Source: Acanthosoma haemorrhoidale (taxonomy: Eukaryota; Arthropoda; Insecta; Hemiptera; Acanthosomatidae). Taken from it: 64,000 nucleotides of DNA. Numbering within the stretch: position 1 is the stretch's first letter; each line of letters starts with the position of its first letter. Under the pieces are notes generated by a model. It saw only the letters and a list, made by a program, of their open reading frames with translations, was not told where the DNA came from and searched no databases. Below, piece after piece: positions 41,901 through 50,640 of the stretch. The stretch lies in the NCBI GenBank assembly GCA_930367205.1, contig OV884011.1, forward strand, positions 104,895,139 through 104,959,138. The letters are read 5' to 3'. A program made the translations under genes and the position numbers.

Positions 41901-44745
41901 ACAAGACATGGGTGTCTACTATCACCACCTAATGGAACTTGGTTAATTCAGCTCATGAATTAAGGTGATAGGCTAGTTTCAAAAAAAGGTACAGAAAGAC
42001 TTTCCTTCATTTTATAAGAAAACTGTACGAAATCCATGAAGGACATCTTGAAAACGACATTGAAACACATCTTGAGATAGTAGAAACATTTTCTGATTTG
42101 AATAAAGTAGACAAAGACAATATGATTCGGTGGATGGAAAGTGAGAAGAATGATAAAGGGTGAAAACAGCTTACTGATATATAGTGAGTTGACATTTATT
42201 TACGAAGTGAGCCTAGCACTTCCTAAACCAATATTTTGCACATTGTGGTGGATTTATTTGATTATAGAAAAGGTGACTACAGATCAAGTACCAGTGACAG
42301 TTGCAGATCAAAAATTCTGAATATGGAAAAATTATTGCTTTGAGAAACTTAAGAACAAAAGTTAGGAAAATCATATCTGTGACTAAAAACAAAAACTGAT
42401 AAAATACTACAAGTTCCGTTAGTATTTATTTTTTTCTATATGAGTGTAGAGTCCGTCTAACTTGAGTTTGACAGTGAGGTAATGGGGAGAGAGATGCGCC
42501 CAAAAATTCCCTCCACTCATGCCCCCCCCCTCTCTCCTACATCTACAGTTCTTAACACTAGGAAATCTCTCCTCTCATTTTAATTCAATAAAACATTTTA
42601 TTGAAGGAAAATTATAATAATAAAAAGACGGGAATAATGTTTGTTCCAGTGCGAGATATTTTAAGATTTTAAGTTACCTATAGAACTGTGGAGGTGGCAC
42701 TTGGGTGGAAGAAGGCTGCTGCTCCTTTCCCCTTCCACCAAACTCAACTGAGACAGACTCTACATATGTACCATTTGAAAATAAAAATATATTTGAGAGT
42801 AGAAAATTGTTGTTTTTTGTTTATTTACATCAAAGTTAGGCTATAAAAACGTGTTATTCAATTATCTGGGAATACTCTTCCAGTCATTACCCCAGATAAT
42901 TGAGGGTGTTTAAACAGGGCCAGTATGTCAGCTGACTATAAAACTGTAAAATATCAAAGTAGGAAACTGATTGTCTATAATGAATGCTGGCACTTTAGAC
43001 CAAAGGGTTAAATACTGGAGCTCGGTGTATTAATGGGCAGTTCTGACTTTGACAGCCTCAATTTCCTGCAAGTCGGCTCACACTCTTAGCAGGTGATATC
43101 GGTATTCATTTATTTATTAGTTCCAAAGTTGTCGGTAAAAAAATATATGGGTGAGACTAGATGAGTATATTAGAAAAAAAAATTGTTATAATGTCATTAC
43201 TATAACTGTCAGAGATGTTATGGAAATCCCTCCAAAAATAAGAAAATAATTTTTTTCCATATTCAGTTGCTTTCATGTAATTTGATGAATGATAAAAAGA
43301 AAATTATCTGTTTCATCTTCGGTGAGATGATTAACTATCTTATCTCTAACAGCAAACTGACCCCAATTTTGGTGACGTTACGTAGGCATAAGCAAACTCT
43401 AAAATCCTTTTCAGTATCTACCAAAACCCATTGCAGCCACAAAAGAAGTGTACAGCAATAGTGAAACAACTGGCCTTGTGGCAGATGTAAACTTGAGCTC
43501 CAGTGACATTGGCCCAGATAATAAAATATAGTTTTAACAACTTTCTCTCATTCATCATTATGTTACTTTTTTTTGAACTTCCCAGATAATGCTAAATTAA
43601 AAATAATTTGTTTAGTTAATTAACCTATTACCTGTGATAATGTTTTCATTTTAAATCAATAAACTTTAAAAATTGTTTATTCATTCAAGGTCCTAATATA
43701 CGCACGTTTGTGAATTGACATTTTTAATAAGTGTGTCTAGCGAACAACCTCTTTCTTTAAATAGCATATTTTCTATGATGCTAACAGTAGTACAATGCAT
43801 AACATACGATATATTACCAATGTTGGGGACTTTATAATTTAATTAATAATTAAAAATTTCAGTATAACACTGAGTACCCTCATTTCCATTGTAAGTCATT
43901 TGGTTTTGCCTTTTTCTCACATTTAAATTAATTTATCTCAACTTTAATATTAATACTATTAACAAAATTATATTTATGACAATGATGTTTGATTAATTTC
44001 TTTGGTTCCTTAGATCATTATTATACTAAAAGCTCAAGGATATGGTTATTACTCAATTGCAATGGTATTAAATTTGTAGAAATTCCTGATTTCAATATTT
44101 CACACACAAGACCATTACAGATAAGAGTAATTTACATGATAGCATAAAAAAATAGAATAGCCACTAAAAATAATAGGTGTTTTGGGTTACATTAAATAAA
44201 ATGTAATATAATAATAATAATAATTAAAATATATAATATCTAGAAGCAGGAGTTGATTGATAGATTATCTCGTTTATAAAACAGTGCAGATATATTTATT
44301 TAGTAACAGTTAATGCATTAATTAGTTACTAGGAAATAATTATACAGGACTGGAACCCCTGAAGAAATATCAAACTTAAAACATGACAGACTATAAAATA
44401 AAACATATATATCACAATCAAATTAAATATATATCATAAAATTGATATTACCTCATAAATAAATGGGGGATGACCTACTTCTTCCTTACTAAAATAATTC
44501 GCAAAAGACTTTTCTTGTTTAATATACATGACAGTTAAAACTCTGAAAATACAATGAGTGTTTACTAATTGAATACAAGGCTTTAATTGATTATTAATAA
44601 TATAGTAATGATATATTTTAAAAATAACTTACCCTGAAACAAATAAAACTATACAAATTATTGTCACAGTACAAAATGAGAAGCCGAAAGTGGCAAGACA
44701 TAAAATGATCACTAGCACAGACCAGCTGTTAAGTGGAACATTCAT
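23989..44745 (-). CDS. SNX13: Sorting nexin 13 (PXA-RGS-PX-Nexin_C), 19 coding exons
   Basis: Exons, high to low: 44745-44633, 44542-44452, 41487-41360, 41289-41206, 40134-39923, 39194-39022, 38521-38408, 38235-38115, 37968-37807, 37536-37376, 37112-36990, 36805-36631, 36369-36271, 36172-36030, 32273-32061, 28659-28501, 26396-26182, 25004-24892, 24197-23989. They sum to 2808 bases in one frame (935 residues). Residues 8-45 form a hydrophobic membrane hairpin. PXA spans about 85-270 (DKRLTGSQVIDEEL, LSDPDYINQFIIW), RGS about 362-515, PX about 576-690 (TWHVYRRYSDFHDLH, FPGKKTFHNMER) and Nexin_C about 757-870. The C terminus DELKHILGSETSRYGIL is close to human SNX13. This ER-anchored family binds phosphoinositide or lipid at contact sites and regulates endosomal cholesterol and Galpha-s. 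An alternative ATG lies 51 bases upstream in the same frame. Introns hold an 18S fragment, Tigger and LTR relics. The Drosophila relative is snazarus-like; the SNX13 assignment rests on residue-level similarity recalled from human SNX13. Confidence 0.95.
24480..24665 (+). pseudogene. 18S rRNA 5'-end fragment (rRNA pseudogene)
   Basis: The sequence follows the first about 190 bases of eukaryotic small-subunit rRNA. It starts TTCCTGGTTGATCTTGCCAG (canonical TACCTGGTTGATCCTGCCAG), then ATATGCTTGTCTCAAAGCT and AGCCATGCAAGTCTCAGTAC. It continues with GTGAAACCACCAAAGGCTCA and ends in CAACTGTGGTGATTCTAGAG then CTAATA. Scattered substitutions show it is decayed. It breaks off near the point where helix-rich 18S would continue (ACATGCAAACAGAG is scrambled). 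It sits in the last SNX13 intron, opposite in strand to the gene. It could include some external spacer upstream (24410-24480), which I cannot confirm. Confidence 0.9.
27193..27444. mobile_element. MITE with 19-bp perfect inverted repeats, 252 bp
   Basis: GACTTGGAAGAAAAGTGAC at 27193-27211 is exactly the reverse complement of 27426-27444. The flanks share CATAT (left ...CATATC, right ...GCCATATG), a possible target duplication. The inside includes TTTGACACACCCTGTAGT. No transposase is present. It lies in the SNX13 intron between coding exons 16 and 17. Confidence 0.8.
27625..27870. repeat. Dispersed repeat family, copy A
   Basis: This copy aligns in order with 52494-52740: ACTAATATCAGGTT, ATAAAACAACTT, TTATTTATGAAYTTAAT, ACCAAAC, TTAACTATCTTTA-type, GGMAGGAAATGTAA and TTCTGGT. 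The following CT-rich stretch up to about 28250 may belong to the same unit. No coding capacity was recognised. Confidence 0.6.
29030..29235 (+). pseudogene. Jockey-like endonuclease fragment
   Basis: Reading 29080-29130 gives NWVVGDLNARHTLWYNTSS, the GDLNAKHxxW motif of the apurinic-like endonuclease of Jockey-clade non-LTR elements. It is followed by a KAGILL..TAVHP segment that resembles the family's xxGxxLL...l.v..P. Frames shift within 200 bases. The fragment lies directly before a CsRn1-like LTR relic. Confidence 0.6.
29578..30056 (+). mobile_element. CsRn1-like Ty3 element 5' LTR (3' part)
   Basis: 29578-29942 is homologous to 33610-33938 and includes CCTCGCTATGTTTTA, CTCGCTAAAACTAGCACCTC, TTGGGATCCGGACAGTTTTC and TAGTGCACTGTCGG. 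The region ends in GTGACGACCCGACAAC immediately before a tRNA-Trp primer site. The 5' edge of the LTR is uncertain and may start near 29352. It lies in the SNX13 intron between exons 15 and 16, opposite in strand to the gene. Confidence 0.7.
30057..30074 (+). promoter_or_regulatory. Primer binding site complementary to tRNA-Trp
   Basis: TGGTGACCCCGACGTGAT is complementary over 18 bases to the 3' end of eukaryotic tRNA-Trp (ATCACGTCGGGGTCACCA). It follows the LTR end directly and precedes gag by about 20 bases. Use of tRNA-Trp is characteristic of the CsRn1 clade of Ty3 elements. Confidence 0.8.
30094..31050 (+). pseudogene. gag-pol: CsRn1-like gag and start of protease, frameshifted
   Basis: The gag N terminus reads MMADPPAPSDEACC then CKLPEFHEEDPRLWFMQAE, matching the LPxFxxxDPxLWFxQxE motif of this clade. 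The frame shifts near 30265, continues with SPYEDLKAHLIKTYSQS, and shifts again to ADKIMDF. The nucleocapsid segment LCFYHDSFGKDSYRCHRPC has the C-H-C-C zinc motif of CsRn1 gag. A further frame holds LFVTDVRTRQHYL and the protease active site DTGAAISVLP near 31000. The element breaks off after about 31150; no RT, RNase H or integrase follows. It is a truncated, dead copy. Confidence 0.8.
31054..31420 (+). other. Short unassigned sequence after the gag relic
   Basis: A 72-codon open stretch (31196-31414, HNLHKVPHTVLHTKEEVDRQ...) ends in an A-run. It resembles no family I know. It may be the tail of the truncated LTR element or of an adjacent retrotransposon. Confidence 0.2.
32590..34625 (-). 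pseudogene. Tigger/pogo transposase relic, split by an insertion
   Basis: The minus strand shows, in order, a psq-type helix-turn-helix (34600-34500: DKEELFKKIAADLRVRTVSD with WKKQRK) and a CENP-B-like DNA-binding block (34421-34200: LDDALLMWYSAQQE, GLEHWKNRQGE, RLSSDVAVAEKF). TPDQIYNADKT follows at about 34110. After a gap come LLPSKTLASKLEESAKGY (33370-33330), WFFEKFFPEVRKFLKK (33140-33090), LLNNNASSHQG (about 33060-33030, family LLLDNAPSHP) and a decayed C terminus to 32590. The break coincides with an LTR-like insertion. Frameshifts and stops are frequent. It lies in the SNX13 intron between coding exons 14 and 15, same strand as the gene. Possible terminal sequence lies near 32398-32490. 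Confidence 0.8.
33402..34088 (+). mobile_element. LTR-like insertion inside the Tigger relic
   Basis: The middle (33610-33938) is homologous to the CsRn1-like LTR at 29578-29942, and no internal region follows, so it resembles a solo LTR. It interrupts the Tigger frame between NADKT and the LLPSKTLASK block. Both borders carry AACCT (33397-33401 and 34089-34093), a 5-bp duplication as expected for Ty3 integration. Relative to the 29.6 kb copy it lacks about 48 bases after GGGAGAGACCTC. The outer parts of the two copies differ, so they belong to related subfamilies. Confidence 0.65.
34810..35030. repeat. Dispersed repeat, copy 2 of 2
   Basis: This is the homologue of 4618-4830 with the same order of conserved blocks. 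It lies in the long SNX13 intron between coding exons 14 and 15, just beside the N-terminal end of the Tigger relic. Confidence 0.6.
41950..42215 (+). pseudogene. Tigger/jerky-like transposase C-terminal fragment
   Basis: The plus strand reads HEGHLENDIETHLEIVETFS then DNMIRWMESEKNDKG, a stop, and QLTDI..VDI. Pogo-family transposases of the jerky type end in a similar W...DxxDxGxxxLSDEEIV segment. Only the C-terminal end is present. It lies in the SNX13 intron between coding exons 2 and 3, opposite in strand to the gene. Confidence 0.4.
42445..42764. mobile_element. MITE with about 25-bp imperfect inverted repeats
   Basis: The left end TGTAGAGTCCGTCTAACTTG then AGTTT matches, with four mismatches, the reverse complement of the right end (TGTAGAGTCTGTCTCAGTTG then AGTTT). 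The outermost bases differ between the flanks and TATG lies beside both ends. The inside is richer in G and C than the host and has no ORF. It directly follows the Tigger-like fragment and may be unrelated to it. Confidence 0.7.
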
Positions 44746-45084
44746 CTGTAAATCAGGCAAGCACAAATCAGATGTTTTGAAAAAATTAAGGAACATTTTT
44801 AATTCTTCAAGTAAAATAAAAAAAACTGATACTTTAATTAATATATTAACAGAAGTCTACTATCTAACCTTTGCCTAGCATAGATTAGTATGGGCTAAAA
44901 TTACATAATTCGTCATTGAAATGTCATATTGTACAAAACAGAAACGCCCTTCAAACTAAGAAAAATAAACATCTTGTCACTAATTTAAAAGACCAATATC
45001 ACAACAGATCCCGCTTCAACATCCCAACTGACATTTATAGAACACCTGATATGGATCAGTGTTGTTCAGCACAAAAACAACAAT
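44746..45084. other. Sequence upstream of the first SNX13 coding exon
   Basis: AT-rich DNA with an acceptor-like GATTTACAG (minus strand) directly before the SNX13 ATG. It probably is the 3' end of a leader intron. An upstream in-frame ATG at 44796 would add 17 residues if this stretch were exonic. Confidence 0.35.
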
Positions 45085-45191
45085 GGTTCAAAATTGTTTT
45101 TTTGAAAAATTAATAATTAAATTAGTTTGATCTAGAAAGTAATATAAATAATTTTTAAAACATCAGAAAATTATTTAAATTGAGAAGAGTT
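45085..45191. repeat. 107-bp direct repeat, left copy
   Basis: The copy is identical at all 107 positions to 49023-49129. It starts GGTTCAAAATTG and ends GAGAAGAGTT. It borders the 5' side of the truncated Ty3 element. It is AT-rich host-like sequence without LTR features, so it reads as duplicated target and not as element sequence. Confidence 0.95.
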
Positions 45192-45728
45192 TTAAGTATA
45201 TTCCGAGAAAGTGAGGACAGAAAAATTAAAAAAGTCGTTAGCGAATTAGAAATAGGAGATCAAAAACCAAGTCAGTTACTTCGAAAAATGAAAGGATTTG
45301 CAGGTGACGATTTTTCTGATAAACTGTTGAAATCATTGTGGCTTGATAAACTTCCAACGGAAAAAAAAAGTATTTTGGCTATTTCAGATGGCAATCTGGA
45401 TAAATTAGCCGAAATCGGTGATAAAATATGGGATATCAAACCCGCGCGTGATATAAATGTTGTTCATTCTAAAGGGCCCACATTCGATTCGACGCTGGAG
45501 GAACTGTATAAAAGACTATCCGCACTTGAGTCTAGAATATCCAGAGGTTCAAGTAGAGATAACTCTGTTCGTTCTTGTAGTAACAGCCGAAATAAACGTT
45601 TTGATCCAAAAGGAAAGTATTGTTTTGGCCATTATCGTTACGGAAAGAAATGTATACCGTCTAAGTGCACACCTGAATGTAAATGGGTTGTGGAGAAGGG
45701 AAACTCCTCACGGCAGACACAGAACTGA
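45192..45728 (+). pseudogene. gag: Partial gag (capsid C-terminal part and CHCC zinc motif)
   Basis: The open frame runs to TGA at 45726. It holds the capsid segment ESEDRKIKKVVSELEIGDQK then PSQLLRKM...LWLDKLP, which is the RxIxxLLxxLELGDxKPSQLLRxM motif of this clade. The DKLAEIGDKIWDI block follows, and then a C-H-C-C zinc motif (CFGHYRYGKKC, CTPEC). The N-terminal matrix and early capsid are absent because the element is truncated. The last 46 bases overlap pol in the -1 frame. Confidence 0.85.
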
Positions 45729-48700
45729 CCAACTGTGCTGCTGTAAATATTTCAGGTCAACAACATCGTTTGTTCTTACGAGACAAGAATACAGGTGTTC
45801 GCTTTCTGGTTGATAGTGGCGCAGATGTTTCCATTATACCAGTGAATAAATTAATAAAAGCAAATCAAGATACAGGAATTAAGTTATTTGCTGCTAACAA
45901 CACAGAGATTCCTACATTTGGAACCCAAGTTCTTCAAATTGACCTGGGACTAAGACGACAAATGGAGTGGACTTTCTTTTTAGTTAAAACCAATAAAGGT
46001 ATTTTAGGAGCTCATTTTCTACACAATTTTGGTTTACTAATTGATGTAAAAAACAAAAAACTTATTGATAACAGTACAAAGCTCACTGTTACAGGTGAAG
46101 TAGTTACAATCGAGGAAATGGAATCATTGAGTTCTTTCAAAGCCACCTGTCAATTCTCACAGCTGTTAACCAATTTTCCAGATTTAACCAAACCATTTTC
46201 ATTGAAGGTAAATGCCAAGCATGATGTAAGGCACCACATTGTCACTAGTGATGGACCGCCTGTTTTTAGCAAACCAAGAAGATTAGATCCAGAGAAGCTG
46301 CAAGTTGCTAAACAAGAATTTCAGAGCATGCTCAACAATGGAATTATTCGAGATTCCAGTTCACAATGGGCAAACCCTCTACACATGGTGACGAAGAAAA
46401 ATGGCCAATGGCGAGTATGTGGAGACTATAGAAGATTAAATGACCGGACACTACCCGATAGGTACCCCATTCCGAGGATAGATGATGTAAGTCAAATTCT
46501 TCTAAATAAATCAATTTTCTCAAAATTAGACCTTTGCCAAGCTTACTATCAAATACCTCTTAATGAAGAAGATAAACAAAAAACAGCCCTGATTACGCCC
46601 TTTGGATTGTATGAATTTAATGTTATGCCATTTGGACTGCGCAATGCGCCTAGTACGTTCCAACGTTTTATTAATGAAGTTTTGAGAGGACTGGATTTTT
46701 GTTTCCCATATTTGGATGATATACTCATTGCCTCTGCAAATGCTGAAGAACATAATCATCACTTATCACAAGTATTTCAACGACTCAGCCATTACGGTCT
46801 CCGGATTAACATCAGTAAATCTGAGTTTGGTTTGGAAAATATAATTTTTCTTGGTTACCTTATTTCGTCAAATGGTACAAAACCTGATCCTGACAGAGTG
46901 AGTGCCATTGTCAACCATGATTTACCAAGAACTATAAAACACCTAAGGTCTTACTTAGGAATGCTGAACTTCTATCGCAGGCATCTACATCATGCTGCAG
47001 GCAATTTAGAAAATCTCACTAATTTTCTTAAGGGTGCTAAGAAAAATGATAAAACTAAGATTGTATGGACACCAGAAACTATTGAAGATTTTCAACAGAG
47101 CAAACAAGCCTTAAGTAATGCAGCTCTGTTAACATACCCAAATCCTGATTGTGAACTCTCACTGTTTGTAGATGCATCTGACTTGGCAGCTGGAGCTGCT
47201 CTGCAACAATGGGAAAATAGTTCATGGAAACCTATTGGATTTTTCTCCAAAAAGTTCTCTGAAACACAGTGCAAATACTCTACATATGACCGAGAACTTA
47301 CAGCTATTCATATGTCAATCAAGTACTTTAAATATTTGTTGGAGGGAAGGTCATTTGTAATATATACAGATCATAAGCCTTTGATTTATGCATTCAAACA
47401 AAAGAACGACAAAGCATCCCCTCGCCAACTTCGACAATTGCAATATATTTCCCAGTTCACAACAACCTTGGTTCATGTTTCAGGAAAAAACAATATGATT
47501 GCAGATTACATATCTCGACTAGAATAATGCTCTGCAATTGATTTCACCCAAATAGCAGAAGCGCAAACACATGATGAAGAACTACAACAACTGCGTACTT
47601 CTGCAAATATTGGATTGATTTTCAAATCCTACCCTCTTGAAAACGGAAGCCAATTATGGTGTGATGTTTCAACAAAGGAAATTAGACCATATATTCCAAA
47701 AGATTTCCGTTATAATATATTCAAACATTATCATAATATGTCACACCCTGGAATCAGATCTACGGTTAAGCTGATATGTTCTAAGACAGTTTGGATAAAC
47801 ATGAAAAATAATTTGCGCTCATGGGCAAATGCCTGTATCGCATGCCAAAAAAGCAAAGTATCCAGACATGTGAAGACACCACTTTAGAAATACCCGATTG
47901 CAGACGAAAGATTTTCCACTGTTCATATAGATCTAATTGGACCCCTGCCACCATCTGAAGAATACACCCATTGTTTAACATGTATCGACCGATTTACTGG
48001 ATGGACTGAAGTTATTCCCTTGAAAGAGACATCAGCTGAAAACGTTGCACGGAATTTCTGCCAACATTGGATCTGTCGGTTTGGAACACCTGCTACTATA
48101 ATTGCTGATCAAGGCAAACAATTTAAATGTGAATTATTTAAATCATTGACATAAATCTGCTGAATAAAACTAAACCATACAACTGCGTATCACCCACAGT
48201 CAAATGGAAAGATCGAGCGTTTTCACCGAGTGCTGAAGTCAGCCATCAAAGCTCACGGAAAACAACAGTGGACACAAGTGATTCCAACTATTCTTTTAGG
48301 CGTACGAACTTGTCTAAATGAAGATGCGTCAGCGACCATAGCAGAGATGGTATACGGAGTACCGTTGAGACTTCCAGGTGACTTCTTTGAGACTCCCAGG
48401 CCCACTTCGGATATACCAACATTCATCAGCATGCTGCGCAAGCAAATTGACTGCCTGCGCCCAAGACCGGTGGAACACAAAAACAGGACTACTACCTTTA
48501 TCCATAAAGACTTATCAAAGGCGACACACGTCTTTGTTAGAGTGGATCGGGTAAGGGCAAGTTTGGAAAAGCCTTATGAAGGCCCATTTCTTGTCATTCG
48601 ACGAGCAGAGAAGTACTACTCATTAAATATCAAGGGTAAAGAAGTAAATGTATCGCTTGACCGGTTAAAGCCAGCGCACCTGTTGTGTGATGACAGGGAT

Positions 48701-48826
48701 TCGGCACGGGAGCAATCTATTGGGCCACCTGCAGATGAACCGGAGCATCCTGGGCAGCCTGAAGCAGCTTTGAAGAAGACGCGTTCGGGAAGAGTAGTGT
48801 ATTTTCCCTCGCGATTTCGAACGTAA
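45683..48826 (+). pseudogene. pol: pol: protease, RT, RNase H, integrase with four in-frame stops
   Basis: One continuous frame encodes a protease (FLVDSGADVSIIP), RT (RVCGDYRRLNDRT, FSKLDLCQAYYQIPL, MPFGLRNAPSTFQRF, catalytic YLDD), RNase H (FVDASDLAAG, YSTYDRELTAI, TDHKPL), a zinc-binding integrase N terminus (HPGIRST, CIACQKSK) and an integrase core with D (HIDLIGPL), D (IIADQGKQF) and E (SNGKIERFH). The frame is interrupted only by TAA 47525, TAG 47885, TAA 48152 and TGA 48161, with no frameshift seen. The DDE and YLDD residues are all present. As sequenced it cannot make full-length pol. The C terminus ends TRSGRVVYFPSRF, typical of CsRn1-like and related Ty3 elements. Confidence 0.92.
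45698..45704 (+). promoter_or_regulatory. GGGAAAC -1 ribosomal frameshift site between gag and pol
   Basis: In the gag frame the codons are AAG GGA AAC, so the heptamer reads G GGA AAC, the canonical X XXY YYZ form. Slipping back one base enters the pol frame (GKLLTADTEL...), which is open from 45683 and runs into the protease. The site lies 22 bases before the gag stop. A downstream stimulatory structure was not worked out. Confidence 0.7.
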
Positions 48827-49022
48827 CACAGTTACTGGGGGGAGAGTGATGTGGCGGCTGGCATTGATTGGTACCCATAGAGACCGCCAAATAAATAACC
48901 TACAACACATGTGTGTGTAAAAAGAATGATATGTAAATTTGTACCTTGTGTTCTGTCCTAAAATAAAAGTTATATTTTACAATGTATTGTGAGTTTTATA
49001 AAATATGTAAAACCCCACTACA

Positions 49023-49129
49023 GGTTCAAAATTGTTTTTTTGAAAAATTAATAATTAAATTAGTTTGATCTAGAAAGTAATATAAATAATTTTTAAAACA
49101 TCAGAAAATTATTTAAATTGAGAAGAGTT
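49023..49129. repeat. 107-bp direct repeat, right copy
   Basis: This copy begins directly after the ACTACA end of the 3' LTR and is identical to 45085-45191. The following AATTTATATAAAAAG is presumably the original flank. Confidence 0.95.
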
Positions 49130-49155
49130 AATTTATATAAAAAGCCTATACGTAC

Positions 49156-49250
49156 TTAAACTCTTCTGAGGCGTGGTGAATTAAAAGAGTGGGGGACTTC
49201 ACGGCGCCAAGCTCAGAAATCCCAATAAAGACGCGCACATAACTAAAATA
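49156..49250 (-). promoter_or_regulatory. SNX13: Candidate SNX13 5'UTR exon and promoter region
   Basis: The first coding exon of SNX13 begins right after an acceptor-like GATTTACAG, which suggests an upstream leader exon. About 4.4 kb upstream is a CpG-containing island in otherwise AT-rich DNA (GGCGCC, GCGCGTC). It ends on the minus strand in a donor-like GTACGTATA (GT at 49155-49154). If this is the leader exon, the truncated retroelement at 45192-49022 lies in the first intron, antisense to the gene. This is inferred from splice signals and base composition only. Confidence 0.25.
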
Positions 49251-50346
49251 TTTTGTGAGTTCAGTACGTTAAAATATGAACTCTGATGATAATGTACAAT
49301 TTTATCATTTATTATAATTTGTCATGTATTTAATATTGCACTCTGGCCACCTGGTACCAAGGCCGCTGCTTCGAAAAAGAAGCAGTGACTTATGAAGAAA
49401 AGGGCCCTCTTGGAAGTCATGGAAGGATTCCAATAAATGGACTCAGCAAGGCTCGCCCCCAACAGCTTTATTATTATTGTCTTCATACCTGAGCTGGGTA
49501 TACCTCACAACTGGGGCACACCTGCTACACCAGGGCAATCAAATCAACAAAATAAACTGATAAAGGTATGGGCACCAGAAATCACTAATGTGATTGAGGG
49601 AAGGAACTGAACTCAAAAAGTCACTTGATTCACAGGGTGTGGGTGATCAAAACCCTTAGGCTGAATCCCAAACCATAAGGTACACTTAGAATATCTTTGA
49701 CCACTAGAATATTCAATATATTGTAATATTTCTTTAATTTATTAATAAAAAAAAAGTGAAGTAAACTTATAATTTATTACATCTCAAGAGGACCCTTGAC
49801 AACCAAAAATTTACATGACAAAAATAAAAATTTAATACATATACTGTTTTTGAGTTCTTCACAAATTTTCTGTCAAATGCTTGCCTTGCTTCATCCAAAT
49901 GTTTTGTGATCCCGATGCTTTTTCCAGCCAAACTTTCAAATGTTTGGTTGCTGTGACTCTAAACAAGCCTCACCATTTTGTAATATTTATTAATTAATTA
50001 ATAAAAAAAATATCCCTCTTCAAATATGTTTGACTATCTGCAACTACACAAAATCATCAACACTTCCCTTCTCCAGCAATTACAAACAACTCACATCTCC
50101 TTTCAAGCATATATCAACAACTGCTCCGCTCTAGTAACTATTAAGAACTAAAGTCCTCTCACAACTGTTCCAATTACTGACGTACTTCCTGCTGTTACAT
50201 TCACTTGTTTTGAATTTAAATATATTATATTAAATATTTTATATAATAAAATAACCCTTATCTCAATTTACTCCTCAAAAATAACATTACAATTTATGTA
50301 TTCCATGATGCATTAATGATGAAAGACAGAATTATGGTAACTAAAA
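49251..50346. other. Intergenic DNA
   Basis: The first 300 bases are moderately GC-rich (GGTACCAAGGCCGCTGCTTC, CTGAGCTGGGTATACC) and may be decayed transposon. The rest is AT-rich. No gene is seen. Confidence 0.3.
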
Positions 50347-50640
50347 TCATAAAATTCTCCAAAAATTTCCTGTCACAAAACAAAAAAGAGGCTGCCATAG
50401 CAAGACAATAGTGTACCAGCTCATCTTTAAGATCTTACCCAAAATTGTTGGGGTGCCTCCTTTTGTTTTTGATGCTTCCTCAGGTGGACTGTACTTCTTC
50501 TTGGACAACCTGATAAGTGTTGTTTTCGGAAAATTTAAGTGTTCACTAGCCTTTTTCCAGCCCATCTTCTTTTTCTTAACTTTGTCAATAGCTTTAGTTA
50601 TTTTAGACAAACCCCTTTTTCTTTGATTATGCTTCCCCAT
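50347..50640 (-). pseudogene. Tigger-like N-terminal helix-turn-helix fragment
   Basis: The minus strand reads MGKHNQRKRGLSKITKAIDK then KMGWKKASEHLNFPKTTLIR, a psq-type DNA-binding domain as found at the N terminus of Tigger/pogo transposases. GGTPTILGK follows, and after a one-base frameshift DELVHYCLAMAAS appears, the LxxELVxYxLxM segment of the same family. No catalytic part follows. Confidence 0.7.

Larger units (their letters stand above)
45192..49022 (+). mobile_element. 5'-truncated Ty3/gypsy (CsRn1-like) element, 3831 bp
   Basis: The element has partial gag, a full pol, a purine-rich tract (48836-48849) and a 3' LTR of 173 bp (48850-49022, TGTGGCGG...CTACA, with AATAAA at 48962). 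The 5' LTR, primer site and gag N terminus are missing: sequence passes from the target repeat straight into mid-gag. It lies upstream of the SNX13 first coding exon, antisense to it, and probably in a leader intron. The perfect flanking repeats argue for a recent insertion, although pol carries four in-frame stops. Confidence 0.9.

Noticed and set aside
45085..49129. Reading the 107-bp direct repeats as the LTRs of the element
   Set aside because: They lack LTR features and the right copy starts after a complete TGTGG...CTACA LTR with its own polypurine tract; the left copy joins mid-gag with no primer site.
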